Shown: in pieces, positions 20,511-30,879 of the stretch | Position numbering within the stretch: position 1 is the stretch's first letter | Layout: each line of letters starts with the position of its first letter | Source of the DNA: Flammeovirgaceae bacterium | GTDB lineage: Bacteria; Bacteroidota; Bacteroidia; Cytophagales; Cyclobacteriaceae | Direction: 5' to 3' | DNA length: 64,000 bases | Assembly (NCBI GenBank): GCA_016709845.1 | Contig: JADJMA010000014.1 | Coordinates: forward strand, 54,861-118,860 | Position numbers and translations under genes: made by a program | The notes under the pieces: generated by a model | The model's database searches: none | Told to the model about the DNA's origin: nothing | Seen by the model: only the letters and a program-made list of their open reading frames with translations

Positions 20511-21270
20511 TTATAGCTCGATGGACAGGCCATCATAAGCCAAAGCTACAGATTTTGGTAACTCCTTTTCGATTACCTTATGCATGCCTAGTTTGTGACT
20601 GATGTGGATCAGGTAAGTTTGCTCAGCACCAATTTTATGGGCAACGTCAAGGGCTTCGGCTAGATTGAAGTGTGACAGATGCTTTTCTCGTTGCAGTGCA
20701 TTTATTACCATCACCTTAGTGCCCTTTAATAGCTCGTAGGTGGAGTCCGGAATATGATTGGCATCGGTGATATAACTAAAATCATTTATCCGAAACCCCA
20801 TAACCGGTAATTTGTAATGCAGTACGGGTAGGGGAGTCACAGGAATTCCTTGTACCACAAAGGGTGTATCAGTCATTTCCACTAATTGTATTTGTGGAAT
20901 ACCCGGATACTTAAACTTTTCGAAAGCGTAATAAAATTCCACCTTAAGTTGTTCCAACACGTTTGAGGTGCCATATACTGGCATATCTATATGTTGTAAA
21001 TAATTGTAGGCCCGCACATCATCAAGGCCGGCAATGTGATCTTTGTGTGCATGCGTAAAGTATGGCATCCAGGCGTAGAATCTGTTCGCGGAGCATTTGC
21101 TGACGAAAATCTGGTCCGCTGTCTATAACTATACTTTTGTTGTTTACGGTAAGATGAACGGAGGATCTTAAACGTTTGTCTCGATAATCGAGCGATTGGC
21201 AAACATCACAATCACAACCAATAACAGGTACACCTTGTGACGTTCCGGTACCGAGAAAGGTAACCTTCAT
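20511..21270 (-). CDS. PhnP-like MBL-fold metallohydrolase (frame change)
   Basis: About 253 residues of the metallo-beta-lactamase fold, of the PhnP/Lactamase_B_2 type. N-terminus: FLGTGTSQGVPVIGCDCDVC, a Cys-rich loop found in PhnP-like members. The metal motif THAHKDHIAGLDD and later HFNLAEAL and HISHKLGMH are read in a second frame; one indel near 21060 joins LDAILY to THAHKDH. It probably hydrolyses cyclic phosphodiesters or related esters; the substrate is unknown. It sits 2 bases after the NFACT gene start and is followed upstream by a small gene, suggesting one operon. Confidence 0.85.
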
Positions 21271-21279
21271 AGCCCCTGT

Positions 21280-21552
21280 TTAATGTTTTACTTCTGCCTG
21301 ACTGAGTTCTTCGTAGAGTTTCAGACTTTTTTCGGTGAAGCGTGTGGTATCTAATTCCAGCCCTTTTAAGATATCGAGTAGGGCGTTAATTTTTCCTTCT
21401 GTGGTAAAGAACTTATTGAGAATCATGATCTTCTGCTCTCTCAACAGGCAATAGCCCGATTTGAAATTTCCTTTCTCGTATCGCAAGATGTAGTCCGATT
21501 CTGCAATTAAGTCTTCCAACTTGGTAAGGAATTGGTTCGTGTATTTAATCAT
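21280..21552 (-). CDS. Conserved hypothetical protein, 90 residues
   Basis: A 90-residue, mostly helical protein (YTNQFLTKLEDLIAESDYILRYEKGNFKSGYCLLREQKIMILNKFF in two parts) with no signal peptide. It begins with MIKYTN and ends in EVKH. I know similar small proteins next to PhnP-like hydrolase genes in Bacteroidota but no function. It is upstream of the MBL gene by 9 bases and likely in the same operon. Beyond its start lies a repeat-rich gap. Confidence 0.6.
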   Translation of the reverse strand: MIKYTNQFLTKLEDLIAESDYILRYEKGNFKSGYCLLREQKIMILNKFFTTEGKINALLDILKGLELDTTRFTEKSLKLYEELSQAEVKH

Positions 21553-21589
21553 TCGTAGTGGCGAATTTTAAGGTGGCAAGATAACCTTA

Positions 21590-21786
21590 AATTTACGATT
21601 TACGAATTGTGATTTACGAATTTGGACTGGTCTTTATCACCTATTATGCGGCATTCGTAATTCTAAAAGTTAGTTATTGAAGCCTACTCATCATTGTTGG
21701 TGCAAATCTTTAAAATTGTAATCCGAATTAAGATTTACGAATTTGATTGGTCTATTCATTCGTAATTCGTAATTCGTAATTCTAAA
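21590..21786. repeat. Two hairpin-forming direct repeats before miaA
   Basis: Two copies of a unit of about 55-60 bases (about 21611-21670 and 21732-21786). Each starts with gatttacgaatttg, continues with ttggtct or ctggtct, and ends with attcgtaattctaaaa. The ends are inverted (TTACGAAT and ATTCGTAA), so each unit could fold into a hairpin. The second copy has three tandem attcgta steps and runs directly into the miaA start codon. No gene is seen here. Confidence 0.6.
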
Positions 21787-22575
21787 ATGAACGAAGAAAA
21801 AAGACTTATCGTACTTGTTGGGCCAACGGCTGTCGGTAAAACCGCAGTCGCCATACAGCTAGCCGAACATTTTAAAACGGAGATAATTTCGGCTGACTCG
21901 CCAGATTTATAGAGAATTAGAAATAGGCACTGCCAAACCGAGTGAACAAGAGTTAAAGCAGATCAGGCATCATTTTATTAACACTCATTCCATTGAGCAA
22001 ACCTATGATGCGGGTTCCTACGAGCGGGATGCACTCGAACGGATTGATGAGTTATTTAAAAAGTATGATACCTTAATTCTATGCGGAGGTTCGGGATTGT
22101 ATGTAAAAGCCGTGCTGGAAGGGTTTGACGAAATGCCGGAAATTCCTGTAGGTACGCGTGAGAAAATAATGAATGAGTACGAGTCGAAGGGATTAACGTG
22201 GTTGCAGGAAAAAGTGAGAGAAGTTGATCCTGACTACTTCAGCGAAGTAGATATTAAAAACCCACATCGGTTGGTACGCGCACTTGAACTTCACGCGGCT
22301 AAGGGCAAACCATTGAAAGAACTGCGAACAAAAGAAAAGTTAATCGTCCATTTGAGGTTGTAAAGATTGGTCTGGAAGTAGAACGTGAAGAACTTTATCA
22401 CCGTATTGATGTACGCATGGACAAGATGATTGCCAACGGACTCTTTGAGGAGGCCGAACAATTATATCCAAAACAAAACCTGAATGCGCTACAAACCGTA
22501 AGGTATCGCGAAATATTTGGATACCTCGAAGAGCAATATGATAAAGAAGAGGCAATTCGATTGCTGCCATGGAGG
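21787..22575 (+). CDS. miaA: tRNA dimethylallyltransferase, 3' end missing
   Basis: MiaA adds the dimethylallyl group to A37 of tRNAs that read codons starting with U. Visible: P-loop VGPTAVGKT, IISADS followed in another frame by RQIYRELEIGTAKPS, GGSGLYVKAVL, HRLVRALEL, and LQTVRYREIFGYLEEQYDKEEAIRL. Two indels (a missing 2 bases near 21900, and one near 22345) break the frame. After EEAIRL, at about 22567, the usual end (KRNSRRYAKRQLTWF and about 30 more residues) is absent and the sequence turns directly into a glycosyltransferase. This looks like a deletion, either in the genome or in the assembly. Confidence 0.9.
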
Positions 22576-23725
22576 ATAAATCGTTGCAGGCTGATGTTCC
22601 TGAATCCGTTGAGGTAATTCGGTTTCCCATTTGGGAGCCGTATCAAATCTTCTCTAAAGCATCTTCACTATTAGGTAAAAAAAATCTACAGCAAACCGAT
22701 TTTATTTCAACCGGAAAGAAATCCATCTTTCAATCCGTTAGCTCATGGATTCGCGGTAATTTTTTTATTCCCGATGCCCGTGTGTTTTGGGTAAAGCCTT
22801 CGGTTAACTATCTAATTGACTTCATTCAAAGAAATAATATTGATAAAATAATTACTACGGGTCCACCGCATAGTGTTCATTTGATCGGACTCCGGTTGAA
22901 AAGGAAAAATCCATCGCTGCATTGGATTGCTGACTTTCGCGATCCGTGGAGTGAATGGGACTTATTGGATACGCTGTCTCTTACTTCGCTTGCACGGAAA
23001 CGTCATCAGACTTTGGAACGACAAGTACTTACTAATGCCGATCGGGTTATTACTATCGCACCTTATCATGTCGATCGGCTACAAGTTTTAAGTGGTAGAA
23101 AAGTTGATTTGATTACGAATGGTTTCGATGCGGAAGATTTTGTAGGTATTGAGAATATAAAGACATCGAAGTTTACCGTTCGGCATATTGGTGTTGTCGA
23201 TGAGTTGCGTGATCCACGACCGGTTATGGACGTAATCAAAGCGTTGTTTACTTCAAATCCGGATTTAATAGAGGAGATTACCATTGAATTTATTGGTAAA
23301 GTAACTCTGCGTTTAAAGACTATGTTAATTCGGATTCAAATCTTTTGTGGGTTGTAAAGTTTCTGGATCAGATTCCACATGTGCAAGTGTTAGCGGGCTA
23401 TGGCTCTACCGATTTACAATTACTGGTGTTGGCCCATACTGCTATTGCTCCGGGTAACTTGCCAGGAAAATTCTTTGAATACCTAGCTTCGGGTAAACCA
23501 ATTTTAGGTATTGGCCCGGTAAATGGTGATGCCGCTGAAATTCTCAATCAAACCAAAGCCGGAGTGATTGTTGAAAGAACGGATGTACCCGAAATTAAAA
23601 CAGCACTGCTTTCTTATTATCAAGATTGGAAGAATGGAATTAGTAACAAGTCATCAGGTATTGAGATGTATGCCAGAGAACAGTTGACTAAAAAGTTGAT
23701 TGAGTTATTAGAAAATTTGAGATAA
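22569..23725 (+). CDS. Glycosyltransferase family 4-like, 5' end missing (frame change)
   Basis: A retaining GT-B glycosyltransferase (GT4-like) for surface glycans. Visible: VEVIRFPIWEPY, the acceptor-domain segments KIITTGPPHSVHLIG and HWIADFRDPWSEWD, then in another frame LAHTAIAPGNLPGKFFEYLASGKPILGIG, typical of the donor-binding domain. An indel near 23320-23345 separates the halves. The first roughly 60 residues (start Met, Rossmann entry with PPxGG) are missing: the homologous sequence starts abruptly about 22569, where miaA ends. The Met at 22569 is unlikely to be a true start. Confidence 0.75.
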
Positions 23726-23726
23726 C

Positions 23727-24600
23727 TCACCAGGACAAATACTTATAGACAATCCTTATTAACGGATAAGCCTCATTCATATTTTTTGCCTGGTAAGAGA
23801 TCGTGTAACCATCAACCCGTTTCATGCCCGGAATGCCCATAGCAACATCGGCCCGGGTAGGGACGTCCACTTTAAGTACAAACTCAATGGGGTCTTTTAC
23901 TGGGAATGGTTTTGCGTTTTTTAAATCTTTAATGGCGGCTAATGTCTGAGTTTGTAATTCTTTATTTACCACATCGGGGTGAAGAAGTTTAGCGGCACTG
24001 AGGCCAATCGCCTCTTTTGTAATTACCGTTCGCGTGGGTGTTATTTTTTTTATTTCTTCCGAAAAAGTTTTATCACCACTCGCTAAAATAACCGGCACCC
24101 CAATAGAGCCAGCAAAAAAAGTATTTAACCCCCCTTCACCCACTTCAGTACCATTAAGCCAAAGTCCTTTTACCACACCTGCCCCGGTATGGGCCAGAAA
24201 ACCATTTTCTGCACCTGCTCGGGCATGATAGCCGATGAAGATCACTCCATCAAAACTTGAATCAAGACCCTGCACCATACCCAGTGGTTTTGATATTGCT
24301 TTGAATATATTCTACGCGTGGGTCAAGTTCGGTATGCAATAAGTTTTGCATATCACCATGACTGTCATTGACCAAGATAGTGGCCGGCCCCGTCTGGAAA
24401 ATTGCTTTTACCACCGTGTTCACTTCATCCGTCATTAGCTTTCTTCCGGTCGCGTAATCTTTTTCACTGCTGCTTACCATCGCTGCAGTGCCAATGCCCC
24501 CAATACCTTCCATATCCACTGAGATGAAAATTTTAACCGGCTTTGGTTGAGCGTATGAAAGCGTAGAAATGCTAAGAAGAAGAAATAATAGTTTTTTCAT
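23727..24600 (-). CDS. M55 family D-aminopeptidase (DppA-like), exported (frame change)
   Basis: About 290 residues. Signal peptide (to LSYAQ, residue 18), then the M55/DppA pattern: SVDMEGIGGIG (metal ligands Asp and Glu), TILVNDSHGDMQNL (His), and in a second frame GVIFIGYHARAG (His) and GNTEVGEGG-like segment NGTEVGEGGLN. DppA releases D-amino acids from peptides; the exported form probably works on cell-wall-like peptides in the periplasm. One indel near 24270 joins TTGYGAGS to the part that starts GMVQGLDSSFDG. Convergent with the glycosyltransferase gene. Confidence 0.85.
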
Positions 24601-24662
24601 AATCTGAATTTTAGATGTGTTAAGGTAGCAACTTATTAAGACTCCGCCTACCTAAAGTATGG

Positions 24663-26141
24663 TTAAAATAATTTGCGAAGTCCTTTGTTATACAATTCGT
24701 TAGCCTCAGGCGAAACTTTTGTTATCAGAATCAGACCGCTAAAGAGCAAGGTTGTTAATGCCGAACGCAAGAGAATATCAAGTACAACAAAATCCAATCG
24801 GGAAGAAAAATAGTTGGCAGCCAACACAAGGGAAGCGATGAGGACCTTTAACGTATTACGATCAAAGGGTTGAATTTTATACTTCGAGTAGATAAACAAA
24901 TACTTGATTGTGTTGAACGTGATTAAGGCGAACGCAGCGCCACACGCAGCGCCCTCAATACCATAGCGTGGAATTAACAGATTGTTGGACACCACAATCA
25001 ATACCGCTAAAATCAAAATCAATACAATGTTGAATTTAAAATATTTGGAGAGTACAATAATTTCGCTGCTTGGTCCAAAGAGCATATCAACTAATTTTCC
25101 TGCACCAATAATGATAACAACCCATTTGCCGACTGAGAATACTTCCCCTTTCGGCATTAAGGCAAACATACTGTCCAGGTTAATCCAAACTCCGATAAGC
25201 AAAAGAGAACCTATAATTAATTGATTGATGGATGTTTTACGATAGAGCGAAGCGACTTCTTTAATGTCGTTTCGTTCGAAGGCGCGCGAAATTAAAGGCA
25301 TCGCTATCTGGCTTAAGGCTCGCTTTGGTATTTCTATTACTGTCGCCATATAGAAGGCGGTGGTATAAATAGCATTAGCACTAAAACCGAGCATAGCCGA
25401 AACCATCATGCTATCGATCTTGCCAATGAGGATAAGACCTGCCATGCCGGCAAAACTCAACAGGCTATATTTTAATAATTCGGGCAGTTTTTTTTGATCG
25501 AGCAAATTGAAATTTATTTGAATGGATAATTCACCCTGACGCCATAAATAAAACATCAGAATCAATAGCCAAATGAGATAACTAATTACCGACCCAAGAA
25601 TAAATTGATCGAACGTAATTGTTTTGGTAAAGTAGAGTAGCACCAGAACGGAAAGAAATAACCGCGCCATGACCTCACGCAACAGATTGGGAACAACAGT
25701 TTTTAATAGTGAGCGAGAGAAGGACTCCATCACACTAACCATTACCAAGATGAGCGTTAACCAAAGAACCAGATTAGTATATTGAATAACTTCTGCGGCA
25801 TTATCCTGAAAGTAGGCGAGTAAGGACGATTCGAAAACCTTAAATAATAGAAAGAATAAGATAAAGCCGACTAGAGCCAGTAAGCTCATGAACGAGATAA
25901 AACTGTGTGACGATTTTTTATCTCGAGCTAACTGAGGGTAAAACCGGATTATGGTTTGCGATAATCCAAATTGTGCAAAAGGTGCAAACAGAATAGCGGC
26001 ATCCTGGATAGTTCGAAATAATCCGATCTGATCAGTTGATAGAAATTTTGGATAGAGATAGAGCAGGTTGATGTAACCAATTACCACACCCGCGTAGGAG
26101 ATCATGGAAGAGTAAATGCTTTGCCGGATGACGATGCCCAT
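24663..26141 (-). CDS. Polysaccharide flippase (Wzx/MATE-like)
   Basis: A 492-residue integral inner-membrane protein with about 14 helices of the oligosaccharide flippase (MOP/Wzx) superfamily. It would move lipid-linked sugars across the inner membrane. The first helix is SMISYAGVVIGYINLLYLY; the LSFAGMAGLILIGKIDSMMVSAMLG and WVVIIIGAGKLVDM segments are typical. Start ATG 26141, intact. The adjacent glycosyltransferase begins 2 bases from it, on the same strand, so they form one operon for surface glycan synthesis. Confidence 0.88.
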   Translation of the reverse strand: MGIVIRQSIYSSMISYAGVVIGYINLLYLYPKFLSTDQIGLFRTIQDAAILFAPFAQFGLSQTIIRFYPQLARDKKSSHSFISFMSLLALVGFILFFLLFKVFESSLLAYFQDNAAEVIQYTNLVLWLTLILVMVSVMESFSRSLLKTVVPNLLREVMARLFLSVLVLLYFTKTITFDQFILGSVISYLIWLLILMFYLWRQGELSIQINFNLLDQKKLPELLKYSLLSFAGMAGLILIGKIDSMMVSAMLGFSANAIYTTAFYMATVIEIPKRALSQIAMPLISRAFERNDIKEVASLYRKTSINQLIIGSLLLIGVWINLDSMFALMPKGEVFSVGKWVVIIIGAGKLVDMLFGPSSEIIVLSKYFKFNIVLILILAVLIVVSNNLLIPRYGIEGAACGAAFALITFNTIKYLFIYSKYKIQPFDRNTLKVLIASLVLAANYFSSRLDFVVLDILLRSALTTLLFSGLILITKVSPEANELYNKGLRKLF

Positions 26142-26143
26142 CT

Positions 26144-27291
26144 TTACTCGTTTAAGAGTTTTGTTACAATATTTTTAAGAATAACTTTATTTTGCTCAGC
26201 GGATAATGTTATTGCGGCTTTATTCGATTGCTCTTTAAATCTAGCTATATCTGAGCAGGATAGTGCATTTATCTTTTTTGCGAGTGAGATTGCAGTAAAA
26301 TCTTTTGACACAACCCCAAGGTCATAGGTATTGACCAGTGCAGCCATTTCGGGTGTTGGCCCAATGGCTATGCAAAGCCTTGCTTGCACAAAATCAAAAA
26401 ACTTGTTGGGAAGGGTATTGGCATAGTTAAAATTTATTGGTGGAAGAAGAAAGATACCAATATCATAGGGATGAATAGACGCAACTACTTCACTGCTTTT
26501 AACCGGAGGGATAATGTTAATGTTCGGTTTATCCTTGATCATGTTTTTTAAGGTAGTCAAATAGTCACGGGTTTTTTATTAGCGGTGGAGGGCGTTAATA
26601 GCAGTAAATCAAGACTAAAGCGCTCATCCAAATGATTCATCATCTCAATCATAATTTCTAATTGACGCGAGGGGTTAGCAGCACCATGATGAATCAATTT
26701 TATTTTATTCGGATCAACTTTTGATGGTGCGTTAGTTGAGAGATAGTTAGCATTTGTCACTACAAGGGGATCTACTGGATAGTGTTTTGCATATTCTTTA
26801 GCTAGTCCTTCTCCAACAGTAATCATCTTATCTACCTGAGGTAAATATTTTTTACAAAGATATTTATTGAATCGTTGAAAAAATATTCGCCACACTAGCT
26901 TATCCTCAAAGTGCCGGGGTGCATACTCATGGGCATCAAAAAGAATTTTTTCCTTTCCTTTAATTTTAAATGCAAGGGGTAAGCTCTCTATATCATTGGC
27001 AACAATAAGATCAAATGTCCGGTCTTTTATCTGACTTCTAAATTTAGGGAAGTCATATAATACGCTATAAGCCGATTCAAATTGATTAGTCAATAGAAAA
27101 ATGGAGCTAATTGCTTTTTCAAAATACGTGGGCCTAATTCTTTTAATATGAAAAACTTCGTGAGCCCACTCTTGTGGGGAGTTAAAACAAGCAATTGTTA
27201 ATTGATTGCCCTCGGATAAAAAGTCAACTTGTCTTGCTACTCTGGCATCATGCCTTAAATCGCTATAAGCAAGAATTAGTATTTTTTTCAT
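26144..27291 (-). CDS. Glycosyltransferase group 1 (frame change)
   Basis: About 380 residues, GT-B fold. N-terminal half: MKKILILAYSDLRHDARVARQ, VANDIESLPLAF, KILFDAHEYAPRHFED (the HE motif of FkbM-free GT4 relatives), and IKLIHHGAANPSRQLE. The C-terminal half, in another frame, has VASIHPYDIGIFLLPP and NYANTLPNKFFDFVQARL with the donor-site Glu replaced by Asp-type spacing. Frames join near 26557 (RDYLTTLKNMIK). It overlaps the methyltransferase gene by four bases and the flippase follows by 2 bases. Confidence 0.82.
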
Positions 27292-27826
27292 TTTTTTCTT
27301 CGAGCTTCAACAATGTAGTAGCGAGGAGTAAATAATCGCAGAATTGGACGGATACCATTGATTTTTGTTGGACTCGTCCATTTTTCACTTCGAACGATCT
27401 CCCAGCCACCTTTTTCAAGAAGCCAATCAAACTGCCAGTCTTCAAACTCATGAAAATGTTGATCCCAACGATCATTTTTATTTCGATAGGCTTTCGCAAA
27501 CCATAATGAGAGCGGAATGCTAACAAACAACCGATTGGATTTTATTGCCTTTAGTACGCCTAGTGGATTTAATAAGTGTTCGAAGATTTCAAAGGCGGTA
27601 GCTATATCTGCATCATACTTTCCAACTGATTCTGGTGACTCGTCAAGATCTAAACCGGTTGTGTTGTATACGGTAAGGCCTTGCTCATTTAAAAAATCTG
27701 AGAATGGGTTTGGTGTTCCAATATCAAGAATTGATTCATTTTGATTGATGGAGGCCTGCATAAAACTCCACGTTTTATCGTATCGCTTTTTTTTGAGGTT
27801 GATATTTGATATGTATTTGAAGACAT
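27288..27826 (-). CDS. Class I SAM-dependent methyltransferase (frame change)
   Basis: About 178 residues of a small Rossmann methyltransferase. SAM site: ESILDIGTPNPFSDFLNEQG, then TTGLDLDE and the IATAFEIFEHLLNPLGVLK helix (post-IV motif). Later LFVSIPLSLWFAK. The start is placed at ATG 27826, with N-terminus MSSNTYQISTS and a poly-Lys run; a missing A in the run of eight near 27787 connects it to KRYDKTWSFMQASINQ. Its substrate is probably a sugar intermediate, inferred from the surrounding glycan genes. Confidence 0.7.
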
Positions 27827-27887
27827 GTTGCGTTTGAATAATTTTATTTTAATGATTTTAGCCGCTCAGGATTATCCTTCAAAAAAG

Positions 27888-28421
27888 CTATCCCATGACT
27901 TGCTCTTGCTTTTTCAGAGCTCCATTTTGATAGTGGTGACATAAGGCAACAGCCAGTGCATCCGAGGCATCGAACAATTTTGGAATTTCTTTAAGATTAA
28001 AAATCTGCATCAGCATTTTGGCCACTTGTTCTTTGGAAGCATTACCATTACCGGTTACTGACTGTTTTACTTTTTTTGGCGCGTATTCGGTTATTGGCAC
28101 TTCCCGATATAAAGCAGCCGACATGGCTACTCCTTGGGCACGCCCAAGCTTTAACATGGATTGAACATTTTTACCAAAGAAAGGAGCTTCCAGGGCTACC
28201 TGATCAGGATGAAACTCATCGACCAGACTAAGTACCCGATCAAAAATCTTTTTAAGTTTCAATTCATGAGCTCCGACTTTCCCCAATTGGATTACACCAA
28301 ATTGAAGAAGCTTTACCTTACCTAATTGCACATGGATTACCCCATACCCCATAATATTAGTTCCAGGGTCAAGTCCAAGAATTATCTTTTCAGTCACTAC
28401 TTTTTTCTCAACTTTGCTCAC
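27888..28421 (-). CDS. ruvC: Holliday junction endodeoxyribonuclease RuvC
   Basis: A 177-residue RuvC resolvase. Catalytic residues: Asp18 (GLDPGTNIMGYG), Glu79 (VALEAPFFGKN), and Asp151/Asp154 (FDASDALAVALCHH). It cuts Holliday junctions in recombination, with RuvAB. The start is GTG 28421. Intact frame, divergent from the following glycosyltransferase by 26 bases. It interrupts the glycan genes but is a housekeeping gene. Confidence 0.97.
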   Translation of the reverse strand: MSKVEKKVVTEKIILGLDPGTNIMGYGVIHVQLGKVKLLQFGVIQLGKVGAHELKLKKIFDRVLSLVDEFHPDQVALEAPFFGKNVQSMLKLGRAQGVAMSAALYREVPITEYAPKKVKQSVTGNGNASKEQVAKMLMQIFNLKEIPKLFDASDALAVALCHHYQNGALKKQEQVMG

Positions 28422-28447
28422 AACCCAAACTTACAGAGAAAGAGGCA

Positions 28448-29559
28448 ATGTGGATTTATCTGATCATTATCTTTAGTATTTATTTTGTTGGCTTGCTTTT
28501 GCTGATTATGGGATGGCAACGGGTAGGCCAATCCCGAAAGGTTTCTTCTGCGCAACCCTTTGTTTCTGTTGTAGTAGCCGTTCGCAACGAGGCGGGCACA
28601 TTACCTGCCTTGCTGGAATCATTAGCTAAGCAGCACTATGACTTCACAAATTTCGAGGTGATTCTGATTGACGATCATTCTCGAGATCGAACTGCGGAGA
28701 TTATTGCTAAACTAATGGATAAATATCCACACCTGAAAATGGGAACACAACAGTCCAATGGCATAGGTAAGAAACAGGCATTGACCACAGGGATAGAAAT
28801 AGCCAGGGGCGAAATTATTTTAACCACCGATGCGGATTGTCAAGTACCTGTAAACTGGATAAAAGATATGATCGAATCATTCAATCCGAGTACACATATG
28901 GTTGTGGGATGCGTACGTATTCAAACTGATAAAACTTTTTTTTCAAAACTTCAGGCCATGGAGTTTACTAGTGTAATAGGTATTGGCCTGGCTATGTTGG
29001 GTTGGAAGTTGCCCGTTATGTGCAACGGGGCAAGCCTTGCTTTTAGCAGACAATCCTTCTACGAAGTCAATGGGTATCAGGGTAATTTTCAAATCCCTTC
29101 CGGGGCTGATGAATTTTGATGCGAAAGATCCTAAACAAATACCCGGGATCCATTACTGCGGTTAACAGTTTTGATTCAATAGTTTCCACTCAGCCGCTTA
29201 CCTCAATCCATAATTTTTTTCAACAACGACTTCGCTGGGCCGGCAAATGGAAAGTAAATGATTCATTATTGGCTAAAGTGCTGGCGTTCTTTATTTTGTT
29301 AGTTCAACTAGCCTGGTTATTGATGTTGCTGCTTTTTCTTTTTACGGGCTCTCAATTACTGATGATTATAATCGGAATGAAACTTGTTTTGGAGGGAATC
29401 TTTTTGTGGAAGATAGCTCAATCCTTTAAACAGCAGTTTGATATCCGGGCCTTTCTGGCGCTTCAGATACTCTATCCCCTATATGTAATTTCTGTGGGCG
29501 TGCTGGCTCAAATAAAAAGTTACCAGTGGAAAGACAGACCAGCTTCTTTTTATCGTTAA
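28448..29559 (+). CDS. Family 2 glycosyltransferase, membrane (frame change)
   Basis: About 371 residues: N-terminal helix (IIIFSIYFVGLLLLI), GT-A fold with FVSVVVAVRNEAGTL, LIDDHSRDRT, and TTDADCQVP (the DxD metal site), catalytic GADEFLMRK region, QQRLRWAGKW (QxxRW motif) and two to three C-terminal helices. A missing t after gaattt near 29117 breaks the frame within DEFLM. Inverting, processive-type, at the inner membrane. Divergent from ruvC. Confidence 0.88.
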
Positions 29560-29618
29560 GAGAATGTTAATGTAGGAGGGCGTACTCATTTATTCTTAAT
29601 TTTACCTTATTCAGGATT

Positions 29619-30842
29619 ATGGATGACTTAGAGTTAAGGAAACAAATTGAACGGAAGGAACTGGAACTCAACGCATTGTTGGAGATCACGCAATCGATCA
29701 ATAATAATGTGCCAGAGGACTCTTTATACAAGATTTTTAATTTCACGTTACGCGCAAATCTGAATATTAAGAAGTTAGCGCTTTTTGTGTTAGACGAAAC
29801 CTGGAATTGCAAGGTAAACTTTGGTTCTCAAAATGATTTTCAAAAGCTTAAGTTGGATGATCGGTTTAAGTTGATCCGGAACATCCACCGTATGGATGAA
29901 TTTGACGAATGCGAATTCCATGAGTTTGACCTAGTGATACCGGTGGCTCATAAGTCTGATACGCTGGCGCTTATTTTTGTTGGTGGACTCAATAAGAACA
30001 ATAGCCACGATCATGGTGAAAGCATAAAATTCATTCAGGCTCTGAGTAATATTATTATTGTTGCCATTGAAAATAAAAAAATGGCTCGTAAGCAACTCGA
30101 ACAGGAGGCTTTCCGAAAGGAGTTGGAGATTGCCAGCGATGTTCAGCAATTTCTTTTTCCCGAACGACTTCCCTATACAGAGCGTGTAAAAATGGAAGCG
30201 AGTTACTTGCCTCACGATCTGGTGGGAGGCGATTATTATGATTACATACCCATCAATAAAAATCAGTTTCTTATTTGTGTTGCCGATGTAAGTGGCAAAG
30301 GAATTCCAGCCGCGTTGATGATGTCAAATTTCCAGGCATCTTTGCGCACCTTATTACGCCAAACGCCAAACTTAAAAGAAATTGTAGAGGCGTTGAATTA
30401 TCAGGTAATGGAAAACACGAAGGGAGAAAAGTTTATCACTTTCTTTGGTGCTATCTACGACTTGAGTTTAAAATCTATGATCTATGTTAATGCCGGGCAC
30501 AACGCGCCTATTTTAATAGATAAGAAAAACGGTCTGCGTTTGCTGGAAGAAGGCTCTACCGTGCTGGGCGCCATGAACCCACTTCCATTTTTGAATGAAG
30601 GGTTCGTTACTGACCTGGAAGATTTTACTTTATTTGCTTATACCGATGGCCTCACGGAAACAATTAATGAAGCGGGCGAAGAATTTGGCGCAGACTCGTT
30701 AATTGACTATTTTAAAAAGAATAGTGGAAAAGATATTAAAACAATTCATCAGGATATTATTGTTGCCTTAGATGGCTTTAAAGGCCGCAACGGGTATCGC
30801 GATGATATTACTATGCTTACCTGCCGCGTGGAAAAATTCTAA
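29619..30842 (+). CDS. GAF/SpoIIE-type serine phosphatase
   Basis: A 407-residue cytoplasmic signalling protein: N-terminal coiled coil (1-25), a GAF-like sensor domain (about 25-160), a linker helix, and a PP2C-type SpoIIE/RsbU phosphatase (about 165-407). The phosphatase has LVGGDYYDY, FLICVADVSGKGIPAAL with metal-binding Asp residues, NAGHNAPIL, and YTDGLTE, and ends with GYRDDITML. Such proteins dephosphorylate anti-anti-sigma factors or STAS proteins. No partner is visible nearby. Intact. Confidence 0.92.
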   Translation: MDDLELRKQIERKELELNALLEITQSINNNVPEDSLYKIFNFTLRANLNIKKLALFVLDETWNCKVNFGSQNDFQKLKLDDRFKLIRNIHRMDEFDECEFHEFDLVIPVAHKSDTLALIFVGGLNKNNSHDHGESIKFIQALSNIIIVAIENKKMARKQLEQEAFRKELEIASDVQQFLFPERLPYTERVKMEASYLPHDLVGGDYYDYIPINKNQFLICVADVSGKGIPAALMMSNFQASLRTLLRQTPNLKEIVEALNYQVMENTKGEKFITFFGAIYDLSLKSMIYVNAGHNAPILIDKKNGLRLLEEGSTVLGAMNPLPFLNEGFVTDLEDFTLFAYTDGLTETINEAGEEFGADSLIDYFKKNSGKDIKTIHQDIIVALDGFKGRNGYRDDITMLTCRVEKF

Positions 30843-30879
30843 GTTGGAGGTTTGAAGTTCGAGTTTCTAACTTCTGGTT

